DNA of 64,000 nucleotides from positions 61,383,956 to 61,447,955 of the forward strand of contig NC_133653.1 in NCBI RefSeq assembly GCF_009905375.1, given 5' to 3'. The DNA is from Apium graveolens. Lineage: Eukaryota; Streptophyta; Magnoliopsida; Apiales; Apiaceae. The position numbers and the translations under genes are program-made. Positions 21,072-32,918 of the stretch are shown here, piece after piece (position 1 is the first letter of the stretch; each line of letters starts with the position of its first letter). The notes below the pieces were generated by a model, which made no database searches, was not told the DNA's origin, and saw only the letters and a program-made list of their open reading frames with translations.

Positions 21072-23147
21072 AGGTTGTCGAACAACTGGTGCATGTTTCT
21101 GATAACATTCACACTTCCTCACGTAGTCTTTGGCATTGGCCATCATCTCTGACCAATAAAAGCCTAAACGGGTTATCTTATGAGCCAGTGCTCTGCCCCC
21201 AGGTGTTGCCCACAGATACCTTCGTGTACTTCTTCAAGAGCCAAACGTGCCTCATCAGGTCTGAGACATCTTAAGTAAGGAACCACATAAGATCTTTTGT
21301 ACAAAATCCCATCGATCAAGGAGTATCTCAGTGCTCGAACAGTCAATTTTCGTGCTTCAGTCACATCATTTGGTAGCCAACCAGTTTGAATATGGGCCTT
21401 AATGGGATCTATCCATGATGTCCCCAGCCCTATAGGGGCTACAAGCTTAACATCAATGTTCCATTTTTTTAAAACACGGAAGTATACGCTTCCTGAACTT
21501 TTCTCTATGTCTGATGAAGCGAACTTAGACAACGCATCCGCCTTAGCATTTTCCTCTATTGGAATGTGCTCAACGTGGCATTCATCGAACTGAGTCATCA
21601 CAGCCCTTACTAGGCGGACATACTTAGCCATTGTATCACTCTTACCTCAAACTCTCCCTTGACCCGGGATATGACCAGCTTCGAATCCCCACAGGCTTTT
21701 ATGTTCTTGAACCTCAGTGTTCCTGTTAGGCTGAGGCCAGCTATCAGGGCTTCATATTCTGCTTCATTATTCGTAATTGGGAAGTCTAGCTTCATAGCAT
21801 ATTCGATCAGGAACCCATCTAGGTTTGTAAAAGTAGCCCAGCTACGCTTAAATTTGTTTTTGATGCCCCATAAATATAAAGAACCCAATATTCCTTTTCT
21901 TTAACGCCCTTTTCTTTGTCTCCTTTATCATCTTCTGTGTCTTGAGGTATAGTATCTTCCTTCCCCTCGACTTCTTGGTTGGGTATGGTACATTCCACCA
22001 CGAAGTCAGCCAATGCCTGGGCTTTTATTTCCATTCGTGGCTTGTACTTGATGTCGAATTCTTCCAATTCTATTGCCCATTTAATCAGCCTCCCACTAGC
22101 TTTGAGACTATGAATGATGTTTCTTAATGGATGATTTGTTAACACTTCAATTTTATGAGCCTGAAAGTAAGGACGCAACTTCTTTGAAGCCATCACCAAG
22201 GCTAAAGCAAACTTCTCAATAGTTGAATAATTCAATTCAGCTCCATGCAGAATTTTACTAATATAGTATACGGGTTTCTGGACTTTAAGTTCCTCCTTAA
22301 CCAATACAGCACTCAAGGCATTTTCTGAAACGGCCAAGTATAATTACAAAGTTTTTTTCAGAGTTGGCTTGGCCAACAACGGGGCTTGAGCTATATATTT
22401 CTTTAATCCTTCAAATACCTCATGGCTTTCCTCAGTCCATACAAAATATTTAACCTTCTTCATGGATTTAAAGAATGGCAAGCACTTTTCTCCGGATTTG
22501 GAGATGAAATGTCCTAGAGTTGCAACTCTTCCAGTGAGTTTTTGAACGTCCTTTATGGAACGTGGTGGTTCCATATCCAGAATAGCCTTTATTTTATCAG
22601 GTTTGGCTTCGATTCCCCTCTTAGAGACCATCAGACGTAAAAACTTTCCAGATCCCACTCCGAAAGCATACTTTGCAGGATTTGGCATCATTTTATCATA
22701 TCTCAACACCTCAAAGGCTTCCCTCAAATAGGTTATGTGATCAGCTTTTAACAAACTCTTGACTAATATCTCATCAACATAAACTTCCATAGTTTTTCCA
22801 ATGATGTCCTTGAAAATCTTATTTACCAACCTTTGATCGGTGGCTCCTGCATTCTTGAGACCAAATGCCATAACAAGATAACAAAAAACACCAAAGTTAG
22901 TAATGAATGATACCTTTGGGATGTCATCCTTATCCATCTTGATCTGATTGTATCCACTAAATCCATCCATGAAACTCAATATCTCATGACCAGCAGTAGC
23001 ATCTATCAATGTGTCTATCCTTGGCAATGGGAAACAATCCTTTGGTTATGCGTCATTTAGATTAGTGAACTCTACACACATTCTCCATTTTCCATTAGCC
23101 TTCTTTACCATCACAGGGTTTCCTAACCATTTTGGGAACTGTATCTC
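21072..23147 (-). pseudogene. Tat-lineage gypsy G1 pol (RT, RNase H, aRNH, integrase start)
   Basis: From high to low coordinates: RT from about 23147 (FPKWLGNPVMVKKANGKWRM, MDGFSGYNQIKM, then YVDEILVKS where YVDDMLVKS is usual), connection with LGHFISKSGEK, Ty3-type RNase H (YYISK...FALALV, about 22000-22337), aRNH (WVLYIYGASKTNLS, NNEAEYEALIAGL, CGDSKLV; about 21660-21910) and the integrase zinc region (KCECYQKHAPVVRQP). The RNase H/aRNH pair is diagnostic of Tat elements. Lesions include the stop between RT and RNase H near 22340, the RT Asp-to-Glu change and loss of the first aRNH Asp (IDGAS to IYGAS). It is cut by B at 21072 and by C at 23147; the rest is not in the window. Confidence 0.9.
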
Positions 23148-23378
23148 TGATAGGTCACACAACACTATAGAAGGGGGTTGAATATAGTGTTTATACAATT
23201 AAATCGATTTAGAACACAAGTATATAACAATAATCAAGTTTATTCAATATAATAAGCTATGTTACGAAGTAGGTTAAACTACTCTCTCAGTGATAAATAA
23301 TATCACTAAGAGCTGCTAGGTTACAATGTATAATCTTCCTCGTGAATGATAACACTTATAGTGTAAGCCCTAAGCTGT

Positions 23379-23390
23379 GTTTATATAGTA
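23379..23390 (-). promoter_or_regulatory. TATA box of the copia C LTR
   Basis: Minus strand TACTATATAAAC, the same position and sequence context as the TATA box in the LTR of F (GTAGTATATAAACAC). Confidence 0.6.
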
Positions 23391-23559
23391 CACAGTTACA
23401 AGATATCTTCTAATTGATATGGAATATAATTCTGTCTCCTAAAATATATCAATCATATATTATCTTCTACAAGTCTTCTAGCTGTCCAACTCTTCATGCA
23501 TATCTTCTATTATTTTAGTCATGATCCTCTCCTGTAAATCGACTGCATTCCTTATCTGA

Positions 23560-23670
23560 AGTACCCGCACTTAAGTCCTGATATAAATCCCGACGGCCTT
23601 AAGTTCTGATATAAGTTCTGACTTCAGTAAGTCATTATTTCCAGTAAGTCCTGATATTAAGTTCTGAAAC
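23560..23670. promoter_or_regulatory. TAAGTYCTGAT motif array in U3 of the C LTR
   Basis: About six copies of TAAGT(T/C)CTGA(T) in 110 bp, some in direct tandem (TTAAGTTCTGATATAAGTTCTGA). They lie upstream of the LTR TATA box in the element's direction, as in F. Confidence 0.7.
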
Positions 23671-23713
23671 TAAACACAACAGATTAGACATGACATCTCA
23701 AATATATTTAACA

Positions 23714-23728
23714 ATCTCCCCCAACTTG
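23714..23728 (-). other. Polypurine tract of copia C
   Basis: The minus strand reads CAAGTTGGGGGAGAT immediately before the LTR start TGTTAAATATATTTG. It primes plus-strand DNA synthesis and fixes this LTR as the 3' one. Confidence 0.88.
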
Positions 23729-23851
23729 TAAATAATGAAAAATATACAAGTTAATAGATTTGATGATGTCAAAAACATTTAAGTATAAATGCAATGAGAG
23801 TATATTTAGATAACTAACTATAACTTACAGTCCTTGTAGCTTTTACCAATC
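23729..23851 (-). other. Non-coding stretch between third ORF and PPT of copia C
   Basis: AT-rich sequence with a 'ttgatgatgtcaaaaacattaag'-like segment that also occurs at the very end of the window in F. No gene. Confidence 0.6.
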
Positions 23852-26800
23852 TTATTGAGTCAATCTGAATCCAATGTGATTCTTGACAAATTTTGATATC
23901 AACTTCTCTTCTGCATTCCTCGGGACTTGAGCTAATGTAGCCTTGACTTGCTTCATTTCTTCATCTTGACTTCCAATCTGTTAGATTGCAGTCCTAAGTG
24001 CTGAGATGTGATTTCTTTCCAATCCATCACCAAGTCTGATTACCCATGGATGAGATGAGTCTTCATTATAGCACATACATTTTTCTTTCAGAATAACTTC
24101 AAGTTTAGCAGAATCCTTCTTCATTGGAGTTTCACTTCCATCATCTTCAACTATATTTGGAACAAATTCTGTAACTCTTGATCCAGAGATTCTGGCTTTA
24201 TCCCTTATGGTCTTCATGATGAAAGTTGACCATCTTCTGGTAATCTCAGACTTTATCTCCAAAAGATAATGAAAGAATTGAAGTTCTTTCAAAGATTTGT
24301 TCAGCACATCTGATTCTGACATTCTGTATGTTCTTCCATCTTCAAGAAATAGAATCAGTTTTTCTTTGACATTACTTTTATCATGAGCATCCAGTACCAC
24401 TTGAACAGATATAACCTTGTCAAGGTGTTTCTGTGTAACTTCCTTAAGTGGTTTGTCAGTTAATAAGAATGGATCTCTAGTAAGTACTTCAACTCCTGTC
24501 TTGATCTTGGCATCTTCAGAACCTAATCCATCTCTGTCTCTTGCTTCTCTGGATTTCAATCCAACAGTCATGAAATCAGATAGTAGTTGACTTTTCTTAG
24601 GATCTGATGGATTAATATTTTTCCATAGAAGTTTTCTCTTATCAGTAACTGTCATTTTGTTCAAATCAACTTGAGCACTATCAGAGGTTGATGTCTTGAT
24701 GACTTGATCAGAATTTGTTATTTCATTTATACCTTGATGTTCTGAAATGTCTTCACTCTGAAAAACTTGAGCTATGTCAGAGGTTGTCTTAGATTCTTCT
24801 GTTATCTTTCTTCTTTTCAGAGTTTCAACAGTTTCATCTTTTGCAGCTGTATCATCAGAAACATGAACCATTTTGCACACAGGTTTTATCAGGATTTGAG
24901 GAATCTTCATCTCATATGTCTTTGTTGGTTCATCCATCTTTCCTTTCCCTTTTGCCTTGGGATCAATTTTAACTTGTGATCTTGTCTTGGGCTTTGAAGC
25001 CTCATAGTTTCCTTGATCACAATGCCTTTTGCCTTAGGCCTCAGAGGTTTCTTTGCATTAGAAGCTTTAGATTTAAAATTTATCTTCTCAGCTGAAAATC
25101 TAGCTTCTTCCTCCTTTAAAGTCTCTAAATCCATTCCAGGATTATGCTTGTGAAATAATCTTCTAGCAATTTCTTCATCAAGTGTCTGAATCTTGGGATC
25201 TTTATAATAGACTGTAGTCTCCCTTCCCTTAAGCTTCAGAGTTTGCAAAAACTTCTGAGAGTTTTGACTTCCTCCTTGAATGAGAAGATCAGAACTTGAT
25301 ATCAGACTTTGATCATCAGAATTTATATTCTTTTGTGTATAAGATTTTCTAGAATCATAAATTAGTTTATGTGAAGAAACTTTATTGTTTTGCCCTTGAC
25401 CTTGACCTTAACCTTTGCCCTTGCTAGGGTTTCCCTGGTCATCTCCTTTATCATCCTTCTTCTTCAGTACTTGACTAGTTGAGCTTTTGGACTTAGCTAC
25501 CTTCTCCCCCTTTTTGGCATCATCTGGTACTAGTAGAGAGAGAAGAAGTTCCACTGAAGATTGAATTTCATTCAGTTGAGTCTGTTGAGAGGCTTGATTC
25601 TGCAGGACCTCAGTCAGTTGGGCATGTTGCTTTTCTTGAACTTTCTCAATAGCCTCTACTTTTTCATGAATAGGTCTGATAAACCTGTTCTTGTCTATCT
25701 TTAGCATCAGGTCCAGCTTATTAGCATTTTCCTGTAGTTTATCAACCTTGGCATGAGTAATTGAGTGTTGACCTTGAAGACTTTTAGTACTGAGAGCTGT
25801 GACTATAAGTTGAGCTTTAAAGTCAGAATTTGTCAACAACTCATCATCTTTTATAATATGTTCTGACAGTTTGGAGCTGGGAATGAAGTCAGATTCATTC
25901 CACTTCTTGGTCCACTCAACTCCTTTGTGAGTTTCTTCCCAAAGAACAGGAGCATCTTGTTTTACAAACTTTTTAAGCAGTGCCTCCTTTCCAAGATTTT
26001 GAGCTGGAGTGTTTACTTGAGCTGACTCTCCAGAAATTGCAAGAAACTCATCATCTTCTGACAACACAAGTGTGTGTGTGGCTGTAGGAGATTCTGGTAC
26101 AACTTTATCTATTTCCACATCCAGAATCGGAGTGGTAGGAACTTCAGTATTTAGTGGAGAAACAGGTGGAGTTGTCACTTGTCATTGTGGTGCTTCCAGA
26201 AATAGGACGGATGGAATGTTCAGCCTATGAATGTCAATTTCAGGACTTAATCCTGAATCTTCAACTGGAACATTTTCTTTGATAGGAGAGACATGAGGTG
26301 TGATCGCTGTGTCATGAACAGTGTTTTCAGGTGCTGGAAGGGCTTCAATTACCATAGGTTGTGATGAGATAAGAGATTCCTGATCCCCTTCCTCAGTTTT
26401 TGTAGCATCCTCAGATTGAGGTTGTGCCATATGCCTTCCTGCTCTCATCTTCTTGGATCTGGACTTTGGTTGTGAAGGTGTTGCATGAGCAGCATCAGAA
26501 CTTGAAGTTCTTTTCCTTTTTAAAATTCCAGAACCCTCAGCTTCAGTTTCCTTCTAAGGAGTTATCTTTTCAGCTGCTACTTCCTTCTCAAAAATTACAT
26601 TTTCAGCTTTTAACTACAGGTTATGATGTGGGAACCTGTACATGTTCATCTTCATCTGATTCATCTCTAAGAATCATCCTTCTTCTCCTTGGTAGAGATT
26701 TAGGAATAGATTTTTCTCTTGAAGATTTTACAACTAGCACTTTTTGGGAAGTACCAGAGGTTGGTTTGGTAGTAGGTGCTGATGGTTGTGGTTGAGAAGA

Positions 26801-27685
26801 TTGTGCAGGTTGGAAATAAGTTCTGATGGTAGGCTGTGGTTGTGGTTGAGAGGATTGAGCTGGTTGAGTATTGGTTGTAGGTGCTGATGGAGGTTGAGAG
26901 GGTGCAACTTCAGGAAATTTGGGTGAGTATGTATTGGGGTCAGAGTTGACTAAGAACTGTTTTACTGATGTAGGAATTTGAAGGGGTCTTAGTATCTCTT
27001 TCTTATTATCAGTAGATAACAAGTCTGTGAAGGCCCTTTTAGCAAGTTTAAAGGGTTAAATTGTCTCACTATAGTTTTAAGGCTTATCAAGATAACAAAA
27101 ACTGTAAATGATTTGACAGAATCTAGCAAAGTAAATAGTATTTGGGTCCTCATTCATCCTATCCCCAATAAAACCCAAAATAGCAGTAGCATAATCAAAG
27201 TGAGTTTGATTTAGAAGTGCATACCATATTTGCTGACTCAGAATGGGAATGACATCAAAGTTGGAGCATTTATTGGTAAAATCTCTAGTGATGCAGTCAA
27301 AGAAAAAGCTCCACTCCCTTCTTATGTAGGGTCTCTTTAGTTGTCCCAGCTTGGACAAACCATTCTCATAGCCAAGATTGGCCATCATACCCTGTAGCAG
27401 TGGTTCTTCAATTTGAGCATTGAAAGTGCAATTTTCTGGTAAGTGCAAAGCCTGTCGAACTGTTGACAAAGTAACCAGATGCTCATCTTCCCCTGCTGTG
27501 AAAATGATATTTGGTAACCCAGCTTCACCACCATCATCATAAACACCACTCCTTCACAACTCCAGTATTTGAGTTCCAGAGAGTAATTGTGGTTGGGTCA
27601 GAGCATACCCAATCTCACTTCGAGCCAGAAAGTCTTGAATAAAATGAAGGTCTGATGGAGCATCATCCTTGCTGAGAATAGCCAT
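23852..27685 (-). pseudogene. Third ORF of copia C, degenerate
   Basis: It starts at ATG 27685 (MAILSKDDAPSDLHF) and ends at TAA 23852; about 1,280 codons if repaired. The N-terminal domain (about 27077-27685) has RREWSFFFDCITRDF and IYFARFCQIIYSFCY, like the third ORF of B. A Pro/Gln/Ser-rich stretch follows (26621-27022), then a Glu-rich part with WTKKWNESDFIPSSKLSEH and QLTEIQ-type coiled coil ending in KKGEKVAKSK (25408-26178), which matches F well, then a basic C-terminal part (23981-25248). Stops and frameshifts occur near 27070, 26620, 26182, 25400, 24920 and 23981. It is cut 21 bp upstream of the ATG by LTR H. Function unknown; no membrane segment or signal peptide seen. Confidence 0.8.
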
Positions 27686-27706
27686 GTAATTGTTGGGAAT
27701 GAAATT

Positions 27707-29570
27707 TGTAATATCTAGGACATGACGTGTAATTATTTTATCAATAAATGATTTTTATGTAATTATGTGAATTTTGGTGAATTATCTCCTGATTGATAAT
27801 AATATTTAGATGTATATATGTGATAAAATTTGAGTGTGTTAATTTTATTATGTCCAGAATAAAATATAGATAATTAAGGTATTTTTCTGGTAATTTTTGG
27901 AGTATTATCTGATTTTATATTGATTTATGAATTTATTAATTATTTTCTGAAAAATTAGAAAATTATTTTATAAAGCCGGGAATCATCCAACCTCAACCGT
28001 TTTTACGTTTTTACAACCTGAAACTCTTCCAAAAACTCCTTCCTAACCTAATCTGGTAATTTCGAACATTTTTCGTATTTTGACTTTTTCAATCCGGATT
28101 ACGGTTTGACCCGTACACGTCCCGGCGCACAATTTTTGATACCATAACTGTTTCGATATATCAACGAAACCCGTATCCTCAAAAGACGGGATAATATTAC
28201 ATTATTTTCGTTTAAAGTGTTTTATAAAAAGCCCGGTTAGGATAATTATCAAATACAGGTATTAAATCAGATCGTTTTTGCAGTTACTTGGCGGCTAAGT
28301 AACTAATTTAACGATCCAAAATGATCCAACACGAACCAATATTCCATAAATATATATAGCCCATTTATTATTTCATTTTATTCATTATAATCATAACCGA
28401 TCAGTAAACAATAAGAAATACAGAGAAAAACCCTAAAAATGATACGTTTTTGAGAAACAAACGTACGATCGAATGCGTTATCAAACTTCGATTCGGGCAT
28501 GCAGCATATCAAAATGAATCTCTCGAAAAACTCTACCTTAACCCACCATCTGTTTTTTGCCCAGAAATCAAGGTATTTCTCTGATTTAATTGTTTTAATT
28601 CGAATTAAATTATGAATTTTTATTCTTGAAGTTTTTCATATGATTTGATGGCATAATCATGTAGATCTTTTCTTCCTGGTCATTTTGGTATATTATATGT
28701 CAAAAACTGAGTTCAATAACATGTAGAAAAGTTAGTTTGCTTTTTGAGTTTGAATGTTCTTGGTGTTCTTGAGTAATTCACCGGAAAAATATATATTATG
28801 GCCGGATTTTTTATCCGTTAAACCGGGGTACATACAACTTACATGAATGGATAGATCGTAAAATAGAGAATCAATTGGTATAGACGAATTGAAAGAACGG
28901 TTCTGGGAAGGCTTTGATCGGGAAAGTCACTGTGGCGGAGGCGGAAATTTCAGATGAAATTTCCGGTCGAACCGCGTGTTGCTTGCCTGAAATATTTGCA
29001 CGACTGCGTTCCTGGAAGCACATACAATATACGCTGTTATTTTGAGCACTTTTTGGACTATTTTCAGGCCGCTGGAAAAGCTCCATGGCGGTGGCCATGG
29101 AGTTCTGGCCGGCAACGAGGAAGATGACAGGGGAGGGGTGAAATTGCAATTTCCACCCCTGCCCTTTTGCTGAAATTTCATTTTTATATTTCAGTTTCAA
29201 AATTTTGCAAAAACAAGATTGTTGTTTTACAATTTTTCAAAATGTATATTCCTGTTTATTAAATTTCAAGAAATTAGATTTTTATTATTTTAAAATTTCA
29301 AAAATTCCTTAATTATTTCTGAAAATTATTTTTAATTTAAAAATAAATCTTAATTATTTAATTAATTAATTTTAGTTGATAATTAAATATTTAATTAGTC
29401 AATTAATTTAAATATTAATTTATTAATTAACTTAATTAGTTATTAATTAATTTTAATTAATTATTTAATTGGATTTAATTATTTAAAATTAAATTAAAAA
29501 TTTCAAAAAATAGTTTTGAGCTTTAAAATATCATTCTAAATTATTTTCAAAGCACGATAATTAGTATTAA
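27707..29570 (+). mobile_element. 5' part of a gypsy LTR (H), plus orientation
   Basis: It starts TGTAATATCTAGGACATGACGTG, the mirror of the D LTR end at 35863, and matches that LTR in inverted orientation up to about 29565. It is interrupted at 29571 by LTR I. It inserted in the leader of the third ORF of C; AAATT (27702-27706) is the likely target duplication. It has about 500 bp (27822-28323) absent from the D LTR. A CCAAT box (28336-28341) and a TATA-like ATAAATATATATAGC (28346-28360) lie in the promoter region. An AT-rich TTAATTAA tract covers 29340-29480. No gene. Confidence 0.85.
28336..28360 (+). promoter_or_regulatory. CCAAT/TATA promoter-like pair in LTR H
   Basis: ACCAAT followed closely by ATAAATATATATAGC, conserved as ATAAATATATATAACCC in the inverted D LTR. 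Probably the LTR promoter; the CCAAT-TATA spacing is unusually short. Confidence 0.45.
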
Positions 29571-32500
29571 TGTAACGACTGTAAATATTATGATATTATA
29601 AATTCTATGATGTGGCATTTCTGCACATTACTGTGAGTACATAAGTTTCTAAATATTGTTTTCCAGTGATTATGTGTAGTAAGTAAATACGAATATATTT
29701 TTCTTCAAGACGATTCGAATCTTCGTACAAATATTTGGATATGGAAATTCTGTGCTTAGACGAATAGATAAATTGAAATTCTAGATTAAATATTTAAAGC
29801 TTTATTTGCATTAAAATCTAATTAAATTATATTTTTATGTGGTTTGTTATAGAAGTATTATTATACAGAAAATTCTATTGAAAATTCTTTTTATTCAAAT
29901 TTCTTGAAAATACTCTTATAAAATTTCTAAAATTTTAAAGTAAATTATGGTATAATTTTTGTGATTTATGGAATTGTACTTTATTTATTAAAATTCATTC
30001 TTTTTAAGCATATTTTTAATTCTAGAAAAATGATTACTAATGTGCCCTTGCATGCAAAATTCTTTATAAACGAGACCAAAGATAGGATTGCCATTTCCAA
30101 CCCCACTCACTCATTTTGACCAAGTAAAATACCCATGTGCCCTTGCATGCAATAGTGTTTAAGCTTATAGAAAGGGCATAGGAGTCATTTCTCCATTCCA
30201 CTACCATTTTAACACAACAAAATCCAAAACACAAGTCACATTCTCTCATTTTGCACACCACTTCACTCCCTCCCTCCCCTTTTTCCTCCCTCTCGGCCGA
30301 AGCCTCCCCACCCCCTCTTCTTTCATTTTTTTTTCTTTCCTTTTCAAACACTTTGATCAAGGATCTAGTTCCCTCATATTCTCACCTTTATACTTGAATA
30401 TTTAGCTCATAAAAGATATGTTTAACTATGTGTTGATGTGTTTTTATAGCCAAGATTTAGGCCTTGAATTTTCATGGATTTAAGGACTAAAATCATAAGG
30501 GCTTAAAGATATGGACTTGATATGATCTTGGAGGAGTATTTTTACTTCAATATTCCAAGTCATAATCTTGTTCATAGCATTTGGAAATGATTTATTAAAA
30601 GAGCCGAATGTATATGGTTGATTCTTTAGAAAAATCTATGAAAATGACTTTGCATGTTGCTTATAAACCATTTTGCTTCAAAAATGATGAGATATGATGT
30701 TTAAACTCTTGAATGCTATGCATATCTTCAAGTATATTAAGTTTTAAGACTTGCATGTTAATTATAGCCCTTGCATGTTGAAATTTGCCTTTGCATATTG
30801 ATTTACAAGTATTTTTAGACTAAGAACCATACTTGCTTGCTATCAGCTTTGATACTTGATTTTTATGAGATGCATGCCACGAATTTTATGTTAAAATGAT
30901 AGATTAATTATTTCATGGCTATAAGAGATTAAAATAAGTAGGGATCAAGTATTTAACCCAAGTATATAACTCGAGTTTTTGGCTTAAAACCCGAGATCAT
31001 GATAGTAGTATTGTAGTTGATCTTTCAACCTCTTGATACTTGATTTTTGTGAGTTGCATGCCATGTTTCCCTTGATTAAATGCTAGTTTAAAATGTATAT
31101 GATGATAGGAGCATAAAATCAGTAGGTGTCATGATGTTTTCATGCATGTATAATTCGAATTTTTGCTTTAAAATGACTAAGTGATGGCTTGTCTTGTGAG
31201 GTGTAACTTTGCTTGTCTTATAATTGATTGCATGCTAAATAAAGTTGTAAATCAACCTTGTGCACTATAGTTCAGTAGGTGTTAGCATGATATTAGGCTT
31301 GGTTGTTGGTTTTTTCATTGGTTTGATGGTTAAAAAGGAAGTTAAGGTGGAAGGAATGCATTAGTCCTATTTGGACAGATTTTAGCACTAGAAGTGTAGG
31401 TCATTTTAGGTATACATTTGTGAGGCCTTGTTAGGCCCAAGTTCAGTGGAGTTAGGACTTGGTATGTACTTGAGTCCAGAAGCTTTAGATTGGGTAGCAT
31501 AATGCATTTGGTTAGGTGCACATGCACAAAACCGAGAGGAACTCAAAACATGGCAGATTTGATACAAGTCCATATTTGACCTATTATAACTATGTTTTAG
31601 GATAAGTATTCATTGGGACTTGGTTTATAATAGTATAAAGAAGTCCTAGGAAGCTTAACAAGTCATTAAAATCAATAATTGAACAATTTAAGTGAGTTTT
31701 AAGTTGGTAAAAATAGGGCAGTTTGGAAACCAGGGAAGTCAGATTTATGTCAACTTCCACTTGAGGCCTAGGGAGGCCCAACTGAGGTTTTTGAGTCATT
31801 CCAACTCTAAGAGTTATTTTAGGGTCTTAATAACCTCAGAGAGTTGGTTTGGAGTGAAGGCCCAAGGTGGAGATACCTCATTTTCACCAAAACACCCGAG
31901 AGTCACCATAAGAGTTGCATTAGGAAGCCTATGAGGAATGCATTGTGTTTAAGTGCTTTATGAGTGAGGCCTTGATGTCAAGTCAAGTTTGGGAGTTTCA
32001 TTATGTCATAAGAGTCTGTAGAAATCATAATTAAGTGAAGGCCCAAGGTAGAAATGTATTTTTGTGCCAAGGCAAATAAGTGGTGCCAAGGCATGCATCT
32101 GGGAAGAGTTTAGAACATGCATTAGTTTTGTGAGTCATTGTGAGTGAGGCCTAAGTGTGCATTACTACTTTTAGGATAAGTTATGGTCTGTAAAAGAAGA
32201 GTAATAGTATTAATCATAATTTTTGTATGTTACTTGGTCATGTGCATAAGGATCTAAAATAGTGAATGGAGGATAAGTATGTACTATTAACTAAATATCA
32301 TATTGCCATGATAACGTGTTATGTGGATTATGTGAAGCATATATCACTTGAAATTAAGTGTGTTAAGTGTATATATATATATATATATTTATTTGTGTGT
32401 GTATATATAATGTACGTGAAAGGGTAGTTAGCAAAAGTTGTGATGATGATACTATTTATTATAGGTTCAAGTATGAGGCCAGAAAAGGAGCCCCTAGACG

Positions 32501-32918
32501 ATCCCATTCAAGTACTCAGTAAGCGTAGTTCAGGAAAGTGACCCTCTTTCATACTTATTTATGCAAGTGAACTCTCAATTTATCTTTATAATTCTGTTTC
32601 TTGTGATTGAACACCCTGTGAATGTATGACTATCATTTAATAACATTGATTAGTCCGTGACATCACTCAATAATTGGATCTTGAACGTAGTTAATCGCTT
32701 CCATACTTGAATTGACCCCTTTTTCCTCACATATTACCTCGTATCTCTGCAAATACCCCCTACAAATAGTTCCTTAATATATCCAGTGGAACCTAAAACC
32801 CTCATACACTAGATTCATTTCCTTTGGAAACCTAAAAACTATTATCATTCTCTCATTTGAACTTTGTCATTACCAACCCCTTGTTATATTATCCTTGATC
32901 AAGAACTCCTTTTAAACC
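29571..32918 (+). mobile_element. 5' part of another gypsy LTR (I), plus orientation
   Basis: The H/D similarity breaks off at 29571, where TGTAACGACTGTAAATATTATG begins, a typical LTR start of the same superfamily as the starts of E and J. ATTAA (29566-29570) may be the target duplication. The content resembles the LTR of E in layout (cccttgcatgcaaa segments, a pyrimidine-rich 'ctcccctttttcctccctctcggccga' near 30280) and contains a (TA)n/(TG)n tract near 32360-32412. No LTR end is reached before D starts at 32919, so D seems to have inserted in it. No gene. Confidence 0.65.

Larger units (their letters stand above)
23148..23713 (-). mobile_element. 3' LTR of copia C (566 bp)
   Basis: In plus-strand sense it starts TGATAGGTCACAC (one change from the TGTTAGGTCACAC implied by element F) and ends ATATTTAACA at 23713, where a polypurine tract follows. 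It contains a TATA box near 23379-23390 (minus TACTATATAAAC) and several TAAGTYCTGAT motifs at 23560-23670, upstream of the TATA. The outer flank is gypsy G1; ATCTC at 23143-23147 would be the target duplication, but the partner is not visible. It is related to the 615-bp LTR of F. Confidence 0.88.

Noticed and set aside
20183..22443. A single 2.4-kb LTR made of copia LTR plus gypsy sequence, with TG...CA ends (TGTTAG...CCATACA)
   Set aside because: The gypsy part runs on without break into the RT beyond 22443, and the LTR-to-gypsy junction already has the proper LTR ending and target duplication. Tandem duplication explains both copies better.
26424..26795. 123-codon plus-strand frame, Ser/Leu/Phe-rich
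   Set aside because: Antisense shadow of the Pro/Gln/Ser/Lys-rich part of the third ORF of C.
28871..29200. 109-codon frame antisense in LTR H, with a 109-codon counterpart at 34865-35194 in LTR D
   Set aside because: The two peptides differ at many positions by amino-acid-changing substitutions, as expected for neutral LTR DNA, and both run against the LTR's own direction. Shared ancestry of the LTRs explains the shared frame.
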